Shown here: piece after piece, positions 10,001-20,508 of the stretch
Layout: every line of letters begins with the position of its first letter
Position numbering within the stretch: position 1 is the first letter of the stretch
Notes under the pieces: generated by a model
Database searches by the model: none
Seen by the model: the letters and a program-made list of their open reading frames with translations, nothing else
Told to the model about the DNA's origin: nothing
Source of the DNA: Nemertoderma westbladi
Lineage: Eukaryota > Xenacoelomorpha > Nemertodermatida > Nemertodermatidae
Direction of reading: 5' to 3'
Assembly (NCBI GenBank): GCA_032718475.1
Contig: JAUCBJ010000777.1
Coordinates: 44,983 to 108,982 of the forward strand
Length of the DNA: 64,000 nucleotides
Program-made: the position numbers and the translations under genes

Positions 10001-10930
10001 GAAGCAGTGATCTGCCGCCTCAGAGGCAAGAACCTCATACCTGTTGCTCAGCTGTAGTGTGAAGCTGGATCTCACACTTGGTTGTTGCAACAGAGAGGAC
10101 CAGTCATGCTGCGGCACGGCAGATTTCGTTGTTCTGCTAGCACGCAGACTAAGTCTTACCTTGGCCACAATAAGGCGGTGATCACTGGAGAAGGATCGAA
10201 GTGTAAATGCATTACAGTCTTGTATAGAGCTCCTGTATTTCCTACGAAACAGAATATGATTTATCTGGGACTTGTGACCACTGGGTCCACTATGAGTACA
10301 TAGCTTTCCAGTTCGCTTCTTGAACTGGGTTCCAGCCGAAAACAATCCATTTCCAGAGATAAAATCCTGAAGATGGACGGAATTTCGGTTAACACTATTG
10401 CTATAGACCCAGTGCAATGTAGGTGATTGATGCAGACTTGCATTAAAGTCTCACAGGAATGTTAAGAATGCATGCTGTTCCACTCCATCAGTACCTGCAT
10501 GTAGATTGTGGTATAAATTTCCTACCTCCTCTACAGGGGCTACACTAGTTGGAGAGTAGCACACAATCCGAACCACCTTAAGAAACTTCTTAGCCAGTCT
10601 TCCAGAACATGAGAAGTGCCAACGGATGATGCGGTGAGAGATTTGGTCTATTTTATCCAATTCTGCATGTGTAGTTGGATTCATCAATAGACCAATTCCA
10701 CCAATGCCACTATCATCTGCTAATGCAAGGGCGAGTCGCTAACCACCCCCCATGTCCTTAAGCAGAACCTCATCAGTCTGTTCAGTCTGCATTCGGTGCT
10801 CTTGAATACCCACTGCATGCGCTAAGAGAAAGCTTATCTGCCAAGGCAGTGAGCTCACCTTGTCGCATTGGGGACCCGAGTGTAAGGGTGTTGTTAACTG
10901 AGGCTAGTCTAGTGACTTGCCTCAGATTAA
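10001..10930 (-). pseudogene. LINE endonuclease domain remnant
   Basis: Minus-strand translation in several broken frames gives an APE-type endonuclease of a non-LTR retrotransposon. In order: an N-terminal MRQGELTALADKL block (about 10850), IQEHRM (about 10790), GGIGLLMNP (about 10690), VCYSPTSVAPVEEV (about 10540), and finally QINHILFRR and SDHRLIVAKVRLSLR (10140-10250). The last holds the SDH motif typical of these endonucleases. Frameshifts and stops separate the parts. The C-terminal side is cut at 10000 by the insertion of BEL copy A, so the reverse transcriptase would lie beyond the window's left edge. It is probably the same broad LINE group as the RT fragment at 32562-34123. Confidence 0.75.
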
Positions 10931-11640
10931 CCAATGGCTGGGTTGGCTCACAACATGAGAGTAGCCTCCAATTTCAGAATCCCTCTCCCCCTCACAATCT
11001 GGCCTCCCTGGTGACCCAGTGTTTGGGCCAGAAAGGTCATCAGGAAAGGGAGTCACATAATTGTTTGCCACTCTCTCTCCAGTAGGGGGTAATGACGCCT
11101 GTGAGGCCAATTGTCTCCGGTAATTCCACAGGCCTCTAGTGGCCGGACCTCCGCATTACTAATGTAATCCATAGTGGGGGTTGGGGGGTGCTTTTTTGCC
11201 GTGTCAGCTCTCGGGGCAAACACCATACCCTGGTTTGCCATTCCCAGGGTGGGTGTCGCAGTGGAGTCAGATATGAGGCCCATCACCATTATCTACTCTG
11301 GCGCACATGACCCACCTTTGGCTGTGCAGCTCATCTGCTGGGTCATGCCCTGTACCCCTGCTGCCAGGTGCAGGTCGCAGTGAAGTGCACTCTGAGTGGA
11401 CATGAGAACACTCTATTCCTGACCATCCATTGGTAGATCACCATCTGCCTGTTCAGGCCATATACCCATGCAGCCAAGTATATGGGTCCTTAATTCAGGA
11501 CCAAGGGCGTCCTTATCCCAGAACGAAGGGGGTCCTAGTAACAGGACCAGATTTGCCCTAGTAAGAGGGTCTATGCAGCCACAGGTGGCACCTCCTTTAT
11601 GCTGCATGGAGGTGGCAAGTTTTCTTGATCAATGACCTAG
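10931..11640 (-). other. Probable LINE 5' region upstream of the endonuclease
   Basis: A stretch with higher GC than its surroundings, lying immediately upstream (sense minus) of the endonuclease remnant. Several short overlapping minus-strand frames exist (for example at 11053-11289 and 11413-11607), but none has a recognisable domain. Abrupt composition change to AT-rich DNA occurs near 11640. I infer it is the 5' part of the same LINE. Confidence 0.35.
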
Positions 11641-12439
11641 AATACTTGACCTGACACCAGCCACCTACAAAGTTATATGAATGCACAATAATAAGACTCC
11701 AGCAGTTAAAATACAGTGAATATTATTAATTACAATGTAACTGACGTTATTAACCAATAAATCACTTGAACACAATAATTTATGTTTTATCACTTAATTT
11801 TCATAGAGACATGTGATCCAGATGTCGACCCAACAACCATACCTACTCCAATACCTCCAGATGAGATATGCGATAATCCCGACTGCTACACAATATCACC
11901 AACACCATTATTTTGTTTGGATTGCTTTGAGTAACTATTGACTCCCTCATGATATCATATACAATGGTGTCAAGCAGAAATGTTTCTGATAAAACTCTCA
12001 AACAGTATTTAATGTAACGAATGTTTTAACTTTATACAGTAAGTTTGGGTAAGCTATTGAGTAGTTGAGCTATTGAGGGTGGGGGGTGATGTGCTGTGAT
12101 GTGCTGTGCACGGATCCTATATGAATACACTATATTTATTTATAATTTAAATGCTGTTAGAAGACATTAAAATACAAGTTAGTAATTTCTCAATAATTAT
12201 TAAGGTCGAATAAATATAACTTGAATTGGATGAATTGAGTTGTTGAATTGAATTGGTGTGGTGGTGCAGGGCTGCCATTGACCTTAACCTCAGTCTCAAC
12301 TGTAAAAAAAGGCGGCCTCGTCAACCAACACCACAACAAGATAGGGACGTCGTTATGGAACTCCCGGCGTTGGAATTCATGCCGCGAAATGTGATAAACA
12401 AACCTGTTGTTATCATGGAGCAGAAGTGCGACATGGTGG
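11641..12439. other. AT-rich intergenic DNA, nothing recognised
   Basis: No supported gene. Contains a short TGATGTGCTG direct repeat near 12090 and GAATTG-rich simple sequence near 12220-12255. Confidence 0.5.
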
Positions 12440-12945
12440 TGATAAACCTGGACGCCGGGTGCTATGCCAACCGCTCCCCATTAACCAAAGCCACGTTACA
12501 GCCAATGGGTGGATAAACCTGGACGCCGGGTGCTATGCCAACCCCTCCCCATTAACCAAAGCCACGTTACAGCCAATGGGTGGATAAACCTGGACGCCGT
12601 GTGCTATGCCAACCCCTCCCCATTAACCAAAGCCACGTTACAGCCAATGGGTGGATAAACCTGGACGCCGTGTGCTATGCCAACCCCTCCCCATTAACCA
12701 AAGCCACGTTACAGCCAATGGGTGGATAAACCTGGACGCCGGGTGCTATGCCAACCGCTCCCCATTAACCAAAGCCACGTTACAGCCAATGGGTGGATAA
12801 ACCTGGACGCCGGGTGCTATGCCAACCCCTCCCCATTAACCAAAGCCACGTTACAGCCAATGGGTGGATAAACCTGGACGCCGTGTGCTATGCCAACCTC
12901 TCCCCATTAACCAAAGCCACGTTACAGCCAATGGGTGGACATTTC
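12440..12945. repeat. 71-bp tandem repeat, about 7 copies
   Basis: The unit runs from GTGGATAAACCTGGACGCCG through TAACCAAAGCCACGTTACAG. Consecutive units start 71 bases apart (for example 12511 and 12582). Units differ at only a few positions (CCGGGTGC or CCGTGTGC; CCCCTCC, CGCTCC or CTCTCC). The 71-base period is not a multiple of three, and the short frames crossing it are not genes. Confidence 0.9.
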
Positions 12946-13204
12946 TATGTTTGTTGGAGGTTGGTGGTGATTATTCATCAGAAATTATTTTGTCACAAAC
13001 CGGGTGTGAAAAGCTGCGAATTACATAATAACTGATTTATCATAAAGAATTTATATAAATAAATAATTGGTTTATTTCTTGATTATAGATAGACCAACAC
13101 TTAGTGTCTTATTCTTTTATTGAAAAGGTGAAATAGAAAGAAATAAGAGAAAATTATAAATATGTAAATATTATATATATTTTTTAATTGAAACAATTTT
13201 TTAA

Positions 13205-14413
13205 TTGAATGAGACTGGTAAAGTGGGCAATGCGAATAATTTTTTCATTAAAATATTTTGTTCCACTTTATCGATTATATCAATAATTAGCAAATTCCAG
13301 TCACCCAAACTATACGAGGTATCCCGGGATTCTTTCCTTATGTGGAAGGATGCAGGGCGTCCTAATTCGGGTCCTATTTATGAAATAAAAAAACGTAGCA
13401 ATTTAAGATTTAAATATGCGGTAAGATCAGCCAAACTTCATGAATTACAGATATGTAAAGATATTTTAGCTAAAAAATTGTTATGTAATAATAGTAGAGA
13501 TTTTTGGAAAGAGATAAAGAGAATTAATAATAGCAATATTCCTTTACCTACGTCAATAGATGGTGTTTCTGGTGCTGATCAAATAGCTAATCGTTGGCAA
13601 GAACATTTTAAAGATTTATTATGACATGAAAGTTAATTATGACGAAATTAAAGTTGAGATTGAAGAAATAGAAAGTAGTATAAAGCATCTGAGTGCAGGT
13701 AAATCAGGAGGTAACGATAATATTTTTGCTGAACATCTTAAATATTCCTGTGCGGATTTATACAATATTCTAGCATTATTGTTTACTAGTTTTATAGTGA
13801 ATGGTTTTTTACCGATGTCTATAATTACTGTAATATTGGTACCGATTATAAAAGATAAGTCAGCGAAGTTGAATAGTAAAGATAATTATAGACCGATTGC
13901 TCTGGAAGTGTTTTATCGAAAGTTCGGTATTAAACTAAAACTGGGCACTGACATGTGTATTTATTTATTCTCTTAGAAATGTTATATAAATATGGTCAAC
14001 TTCAGTCAACTATGTTTGTTAGTTTTTTGGATGCCTCCAAGGCTTTCGACCGTATAAACCACGATAAATTATTTTAAATCTTATTGAATAGAGTTGTCCC
14101 TAAATATATTGTTAGGTTAATTGTTCATTGGTATGTCAATCAATTATTTGCTTCCCGCTGGGGAAATGTATTATCGTCTTTTTTTACAGTTAGCAATGGT
14201 TGCAGACAGGGAATTATTTTGTCTCCCTATCTATTTAATATATACATGGACTGTTTATCTGTCGAATTAAATCAACTTAATATTGGTTGTTTATATAGTA
14301 CACTTGTATTAATTTCTCCGTCTGTAAAGGGTATGCAGTCTTTATTAAACAAGATTTACAATTCAATAAAAATGACGATGTTAACTTTAGTGCGAAGAAA
14401 AGTGCAATTTTGA
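13205..14413 (+). pseudogene. LINE reverse transcriptase remnant, N-terminal and central part
   Basis: Plus-strand non-LTR retrotransposon coding sequence in three broken frames. 13205-13624 gives the linker between endonuclease and RT (QSPKLYEVSRDSFLMWKDAG). 13626-13976 gives the start of RT (LSAGKSGGNDNI, NYRPIAL). 13978-14413 gives the core (FLDASKAFDRINHD, then NGCRQGIILSPYLFNIYMD). The catalytic YADD-type motif expected before VLISPSVKGMQ is missing, apparently deleted. An in-frame TAA interrupts near 14076. The element is dead. Bases 13296-13315 match the 32-bp satellite monomer. Confidence 0.8.
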
Positions 14414-14515
14414 TTATTAGGTCAAAATCTCAATCCAAGTTTTTCTTTCCCAGAATTTAAATTAGGTACCTTAAAAATTCCGAGCAGTGAAACTGTTAAA
14501 TATTTAGGCCACTTT
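14414..14515 (+). pseudogene. LINE RT C-terminal segment before the 40-bp array
   Basis: Continues the LINE frame after the core RT: FPEFKLGTLKIPSSETVKYL and then GHFITDTLSDD, where the tandem array begins. It shows the array lies inside LINE coding sequence. Confidence 0.7.
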
Positions 14516-15435
14516 ATTACAGATACACTTAGTGATGATAAGGATATAGTTAGGCATTACAGATACACTTAGTGATGATAAGGATATAGTTAGGCATTAC
14601 AGATACACTTAGTGATGATAAGGATATAGTTAGGCATTACAGATACACTTAGTGATGATATGGATATAGTTAGGCATTACAGATACACTTAGTGATGATA
14701 AGGATATAGTTAGGCATTACAGATACACTTAGTGATACTATGGATATAGTTAGGCATTACAGATACACTTAGTGATGATAAGGATATAGTTAGGCATTAC
14801 AGATACACTTAGTGATGATAAGGATATAGTTAGGCATTACAGATACACGTAGTGATGATAAGGATATAGTTAGGCATTACAGATACACTTAGTGATGATA
14901 TGGATATAGTTAGGCATTACAGATACACTTAGTGATGATAAGGATATAGTTAGGCATTACAAATACACTTAGTGATGATAAGGATATAGTTAGGCATTAC
15001 AGATACACTTAGTGATGATAAGGATATAGTTAGACATTACAGATACACTTAGTGATGATAAGGATATAGTTAGGCATTACAGATACACTTAGTGATAATA
15101 AGGATATAGTTAGGCATTACAGATACACTTAGTGATGATAAGGATATAGTTAGGCATTACAGATACACTTAGTGATGATAAGGATATAGTTAGGCATACA
15201 GATACACTTAGTGATGATAAGGATATAGTTAGGTATTACAGATACACTTAGTGATGATAAGGATATAGTTAGGCATTACTGATACACTTAGTGATGATAA
15301 GGATATAGTTAGGCATTACAGATACACTAAGTGATGATAAGGATAGAGTTAGGCATTACTGATACACTTAGTGATGATAAGGATATAGTTAGGCATTACA
15401 GATACACTTAGTGATGATAAGGATATAGTTAGGCA
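14516..15435. repeat. 40-bp tandem repeat nested in LINE coding sequence, about 23 copies
   Basis: The unit is AGATACACTTAGTGATGATA followed by AGGATATAGTTAGGCATTAC, 40 bases, with few point changes and a one-base loss near 15197. Its first unit continues the LINE reading frame (ITDTLSDDKDIV) and its last unit runs straight into the next LINE codons (RQIRKLYAQGN). The array is therefore an internal expansion of a LINE segment. Confidence 0.92.
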
Positions 15436-16051
15436 AATTAGGAAACTATACGCCCAAGGAAATAGTCTGAAACGCCAATATTTTATGTGTTCACATAAAG
15501 TTAAGGTAACACTATTTAGAGCTTTTTGTAGCAGATATATACTTGTCAATTATGGTGCAATTATTACAAAAAAGTAACTATTAATAAATTTTCGGTAGCG
15601 TATAATAATATATTTAGAATATTGATGAGCTATCCCAAATACTGTAGTGCTTCTCAAATGTGGGTCTCAAATTACTGCAAAATATAATAAAAAATATATA
15701 ATTTTGCAAATAATTTTGCAACAGTTATGCGGAATTGAATGTACAGTATTATGGTTCGATTGCAAGCTAGTAAAAACTCAATAGTGTATAATATTATTAA
15801 CTCTGATGTAACTTTTATCTCTCCCTTTTGGCGTAGGTGGTTATCTGAACTTCAATGAACTGAATTTCAATCTCAATAAGAACATATTATTAAACGTGTT
15901 TCTAAATTAAGCTTTTGGTTATTAAATATTATGCTGGGAGTAGTATTTGTTGATCTATCTAGTTGTTGGGTTGGTGCAACGTGCAAGTGAACCGTATATA
16001 TGTTTATATATTTCGTGTTAAATATACAAAGATGAATTTAAATTGAATTGA
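15436..16051 (+). pseudogene. LINE C-terminal region and 3' end
   Basis: Directly after the 40-bp array the LINE frame resumes as RQIRKLYAQGNSLKRQYFMC and CSHKVKVTLFRAFC up to a TAA at 15574. Further decayed similarity is readable in other frames (VAYNNIFRILMSYP near 15600, PFWRRWLSEL near 15825). The end near 16025-16045 carries an ATTGAATTGAA-type short repeat, as many LINE tails do, and the 32-bp satellite starts immediately after. Confidence 0.65.
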
Positions 16052-17621
16052 AATATACCACAATTTGCTATCCAGTCACCCAAACTATACCATAATTTGC
16101 TATCCAGTCACCCAAACAATACCATAATTTGCTATCCAGTCTCCCAAACTATACCATAATTTGCTATCCAGTCAGCCAAACTATACCATAATTTGCTATC
16201 CAGTCAGCCAAACTATACCATAATTTGCTATCCAGTCACCCAAACAATACCATAATTTGCTATCCAGTCACCCAAACTATACCATAATTTGCTATCCAGT
16301 CAGCCAAACTATACCATAATTTTCTATCCAGTCTCCCAAACTATACCATAATTCGCTATCCAGTCACCCAAACTATACCATAATTTGCTATACAGTCACC
16401 CAAACTATACCATAATATGCTATCCAGTCATCCAAACTATACCATAATTTGCTATCCAATCTCCTAAACTATACCATAATTTGCTATCCAGTCTCCCAAA
16501 CTATACCATAATTTGCTATCCAGTCACCCAAACTATACCATAATTTGCTATCCTGTCACCCAAACTATACCATCATTTGCTATCCAGTCTCCCAAACTAT
16601 ACCATAATTTGCTATCCATTCACCCAAACTATACCATAATTTGCTATCCAGTCTCCCAAACTATACCATAATTTGCTATCCAGTCACCCAAACTATACCA
16701 TAATTTGTTATCCAGTCACCCAAACTATACCATAATTTGCTGTCCAGTCTCCCAAACTATACCATAATTTGCTATCCAGTCACCCAAACTATACCATAAT
16801 TTGCTGTCCAGTCTCCCAAACTATACCATAATTTGCTATCCAGTCAGCCAAACTATACCATAATTTGCTATCCAGTCAGCCAAACTATACCATAATTTGC
16901 TATCCAGTCACCCAAACAATACCATAATTTTCTATCCAGTCACCCAAACAATACCATAATTTGCTATCCAGTCACCCAAACTATCCCATAATTTGCTATC
17001 CAGTCACCCAAACAATACCATAATTTGCTATCCAGTCACCCAAACTATACCATAATTTGCTATCCAGTCACCCAAACAATACCATAATTTGCTATCCAGT
17101 CACCCAAACTATACCATAATTTGCTGTCCAGTCTCCCAAACTATACCATAATTTGCTATCCAGTCACCCAAACTATACCATAATTTGCTGTCCAGTCTCC
17201 CAAACTATACCATAATTTGCTATCCAGTCAGCCAAACTATACCATAATTTGCTATCCAGTCAGCCAAACAATACCATAATTTGCTATCCAGTCACCCAAA
17301 CAATACCATAATTTTCTATCCAGTCACCCAAACTATACCATAATTTGCTATCCAGTCAGCCAAACTATACCATAATTTGCTATCCAGTCACCCAAACAAT
17401 ACCATAATTTTCTATCCAGTCACCCAAACTATACCATAATTTGCTATCCAGTCACCCAAACAATACCATAATTTTCTATCCAGTCACCCAAACTATACCA
17501 TAATTTGCTATCCAGTCAGCCAAACTATACCATAATTTGCTATCCAGTCACCCAAACAATACCATAATTTTCTATCCAGTCACCCAAACTATACCATAAT
17601 TTGCTATCCAGTCACCCAAAC
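16052..17621. repeat. 32-bp satellite, left block
   Basis: About 49 tandem units of a 32-bp monomer containing TCCAGTCACCCAAACTATAC and CATAATTTGCTA. Common variants are CAGTCAGCC, CAGTCTCCC, AAACAATACC and ATTTTCTATCC. The block is cut at 17621 by BEL copy B and continues at 32063. Confidence 0.97.
17617..17621. repeat. Target-site duplication of BEL copy B, left
   Basis: CAAAC just outside the left LTR. The same five bases follow the right LTR at 32063-32067. Removing one copy plus the element restores the uninterrupted satellite. Five bases fits BEL/Pao integration. Confidence 0.85.
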
Positions 17622-18910
17622 TTTTCGCGCTTTCAGACCTTTGGCAGTTTAACCCGTCAAATTAAGATGTCTTCTAGATATTAAATCGCTTTTTAGCCTA
17701 TGACAAGTATTTGATTCACTACACTAGTCGAAACCAATCTGTGCGCGATCATTCACCCGCTGGATATTCCCGGGAGATTGGGTTCGACGGTTTAATTTTA
17801 TTGCTATGTAAGCGTAATGTATTATTCGACTGACAGTATTATATAATTTCTGACAATATTATTCACCTTCGGGAATATTAACAGTTCCTTTAGGACGTGG
17901 CGCTTTATCTATATAAACAGAGTTATGACTTAAACTACTCACAACGATATGGCTTAATTATAATTCACATATATGGCGCATTCTTTAGGAATTGCTTCTT
18001 TAACAGACTCACTCATACACAATGCTGCACAATACTGCACACTAATCTGCCAATCTGCACTGATTTTAGTCACATATAAAAGGAACACAGACTGACTCAT
18101 GTAGGGTCTATCAAATAACATTAGATTCACTTCAAACCACTTTAACATAAGTCACAATCGTTATTGGTAACCTTTCTCTCTTACCTTCGGTATATCAAGA
18201 ATATTGGGTTTTCGGGGTTATTTCTCGTTATTCCAATATAATAATTCATCAACCAATATAATGAATAACCGACAACAAATAGCAGTATACAGTATTGATT
18301 GAGCAGGTAAATTTTAGCAGTTTCAGCAGTTATTAAAAGCCGTGTGTCAGCAGTATTCACAGATCAGTGATTCCATGAGTTTGGTCGGTATGTCAGTTAA
18401 AGGATATATGTCCTTATAATTAAACCTACTAGTGTTGAGCTAAAAAGCAGAAAAGCACAAAACACTATAAAGCCGTTCTTTCGTGGCTTTGAAAAACTCG
18501 TGACTACTGCTCTATACGAGGATACCAACTACCCTTATTCCACGAAGCTCCCGTTCAACACAGAGAAAGAGCAGTGAGATAGGAAAATTTCAGTTCAGTA
18601 GCTCTGTGATAGGTCAAAATCAAGGCTAACTCAAATTCTATTGGCAGATACAGAAAGCTGCAACGTGGTAATATCAGCCGTTAGCCGTCGTCATGGTAGC
18701 GACACTGTTTTCAAGAGTATCGAGCTTTTTACGTCATGAAATTGCAGATTATGTCCTCTAAAGTACAAATACAGTTCAAATACAGAAGAAATGACTTTGA
18801 TGTCCTCTAAAACACCAGTACAGCAAGGACACGGCCTTTTTATGCCTGGCAAACCAACTACAGAGTACTTTAAGGGAAACTAACCGGTTAATGACGCAAA
18901 AGCTTTTACA
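17622..18910 (-). repeat. BEL copy B 3' LTR (1289 bp)
   Basis: Runs from TTTTCGCGC to AGCTTTTACA on the plus strand. It is the same length as 30774-32062 and nearly identical. In sense (minus) orientation an AATAAA polyadenylation signal is visible at 17797-17802. The sense 3' terminus is AAAA rather than the canonical ACA seen in copy A. Confidence 0.95.
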
Positions 18911-18918
18911 CCGCTCCC
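18911..18918 (-). promoter_or_regulatory. Candidate polypurine tract, copy B
   Basis: In sense orientation the bases immediately before the 3' LTR read GGGAGCGG, a short purine-rich stretch in the position expected for plus-strand priming. It contains one C, so the call is tentative. Confidence 0.4.
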
Positions 18919-18988
18919 AGAAAATGGGATTTAAGTCTATAAAATATAACAAATCACAGTTTCTAAAATATAAAGATACTCTAAACAG

Positions 18989-19195
18989 TTAGTCTTTCTT
19001 GCGCGGACGGCGTTTACGCAGTTTTTTAAAGCTAGCAAGAGTCATTTTCTCTTTGGGGGAAGCCACTTTACTAGGAGGGCCATAACTCCTGAGTGAAGGG
19101 TGCAATATGATTGCATTAAAAGGTTTGGGTTTACGGTCGGTGTCTCGTCCATTTCGACATGCTTCTCCTCGAGCTGATTTTCCTCCGCTTGTCAT
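18989..19195 (-). CDS. Small basic ORF next to the BEL 3' LTR (unknown)
   Basis: A 68-residue ORF starting MTSGGKSARGE and ending in a strongly basic tail (FKKLRKRRPRKKD) that resembles a nuclear-localisation or nucleic-acid-binding tail. It lies between the 230-residue accessory ORF and the 3' LTR of copy B, on the sense strand. The matching part of copy A is outside the window. It may be chance or a downstream exon of the accessory gene; I do not recognise a family. Confidence 0.25.
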   Translation of the reverse strand: MTSGGKSARGEACRNGRDTDRKPKPFNAIILHPSLRSYGPPSKVASPKEKMTLASFKKLRKRRPRKKD

Positions 19196-19815
19196 GGGAT
19201 ACGTTCGTCCAAAACTCTCGCAAAGAATAGGGTTTTCTAAGCTTGATATCTTCTTTGAGATTCGAGGTTTCCCAATCGAACTGAGATAAGGCCAATTCGT
19301 TTATCGATTGGACTTACTGTTATAACTTACGTTTATCTGAACAAACGCAGGTTTCTTTTTGATCTTTATAGAATAGCGTTTAACTCGTTTCGTACAACGC
19401 TCTCCTTCACCTTGATGAAGGGTTGTATCGCGTTAAACGTGACGACCATAAGGTTGGATAGTGATATTAGGTGTCTGCGTCATAATCCGGCTAGGCAAGA
19501 TGGGCGGCTAGCTAGAAATCACTGTCAGAGTGTTACCGATTAATTGTTAGGGTAGCACTAGATCTTGAACAGTGAATACCGTCCGCGAGGATCCGCGACA
19601 CCACCAAGATCGCAGGTCTGAGGTCCAACTAAGGAATGAGGAGGTTTGACCGAGTATTCCGGGACTCTGATCGTAGGTTTACTCTAGGATCGTTAGAGCC
19701 GAGTGAGCATAGGTGTTACGTCAAACAAGTTTCGCTCGAAACTCCAGTAAATATACAACTGTGTTTAACACAACGTTTCCGTGGATGTTTATGTCTTTCC
19801 GTTTATTGGCTGGGT

Positions 19816-20508
19816 CTAATACCCAAAAACGTATGTCTTGTAGGGGAAACGCGAGTGATCTTTCTCCAGCTTACAATATTCCTCCATCCGTTCGAAGCTA
19901 TTCGGTACAACAGGTAGCGGTCGATCGGCGGTAAGATACATCATAGGGGAATCGAGCCGTTTGAGTTCTACCATGCGGTCATGATGTATACCTTGAGGAT
20001 ATCGAGTTTCTAGATTTTGTTGACTGGCAATATTGAGATATGTTTCTATCAGGAATTCCAGATAATCGTTGAAGTCGCTGCGTTTATCCGGCTCCTCAAC
20101 GTCTTCTCTTTCGAGTCTGTTTCGAATAGAATTCTCGTGTTCCATTCTCGGTTTATCGTTCCGCCTCCGCTGGGTAGGATATTTCAATCGTACCATTTCC
20201 CTTTTGGTGTCGACATTGTCCGTATCGTATAAATCGATAGGATGACCAGTAGTTAAGAAGTCCACATACGTACCATTACGATGCGTATAGCGAGCGGTGA
20301 ATTTTCTATAGTCCAACTCTCGCGAGAGCTGCACTTGGGACATTGTCGGTTCGATATAACGACCATCGTCCTCTGCAGCAGTTGGACTAACGTCTCCGCG
20401 TATTAAGCTATCAACAAACGCTTGTAAAAGTAGAGTATATCGCTCCCCGATACCAAGACCATCTTCTATCAACTCCGTCATGTCTGCTATATATGAGTTT
20501 ATCCACAT
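19816..20508 (-). CDS. BEL copy B 3' accessory ORF, 230 aa (unknown)
   Basis: A 230-residue ORF starting MWINSYIADMTEL, with an ATG at 20506-20508, ending TYVFGY. It is rich in charged residues, with a run of Arg/Glu/Asp around the middle (RLEREDVEEPDKRSDFND). There is no transmembrane segment or signal peptide, so it does not look like an envelope protein. I recognise no domain. It lies downstream of pol on the sense strand, and a truncated relative is at 202-585 in copy A. It could be an element-specific accessory protein or a captured host fragment. Confidence 0.5.
   Translation of the reverse strand: MWINSYIADMTELIEDGLGIGERYTLLLQAFVDSLIRGDVSPTAAEDDGRYIEPTMSQVQLSRELDYRKFTARYTHRNGTYVDFLTTGHPIDLYDTDNVDTKREMVRLKYPTQRRRNDKPRMEHENSIRNRLEREDVEEPDKRSDFNDYLEFLIETYLNIASQQNLETRYPQGIHHDRMVELKRLDSPMMYLTADRPLPVVPNSFERMEEYCKLEKDHSRFPYKTYVFGY

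Noticed and set aside
12253-13035. ORFs over the 71-bp repeat (CYANRSPLTKATLQPMGG)
   Set aside because: The frame changes every unit because 71 is not a multiple of three; composition only.
18075-18083. TATAAAAGG on the plus strand inside the LTR
   Set aside because: A good TATA box by sequence, but on the strand opposite to the element's transcription. No supporting antisense gene.
19816-20508. Envelope gene of a retrovirus-like element
   Set aside because: The position fits, but there is no signal peptide, transmembrane helix, cysteine pattern or furin site, so it is left as unknown.
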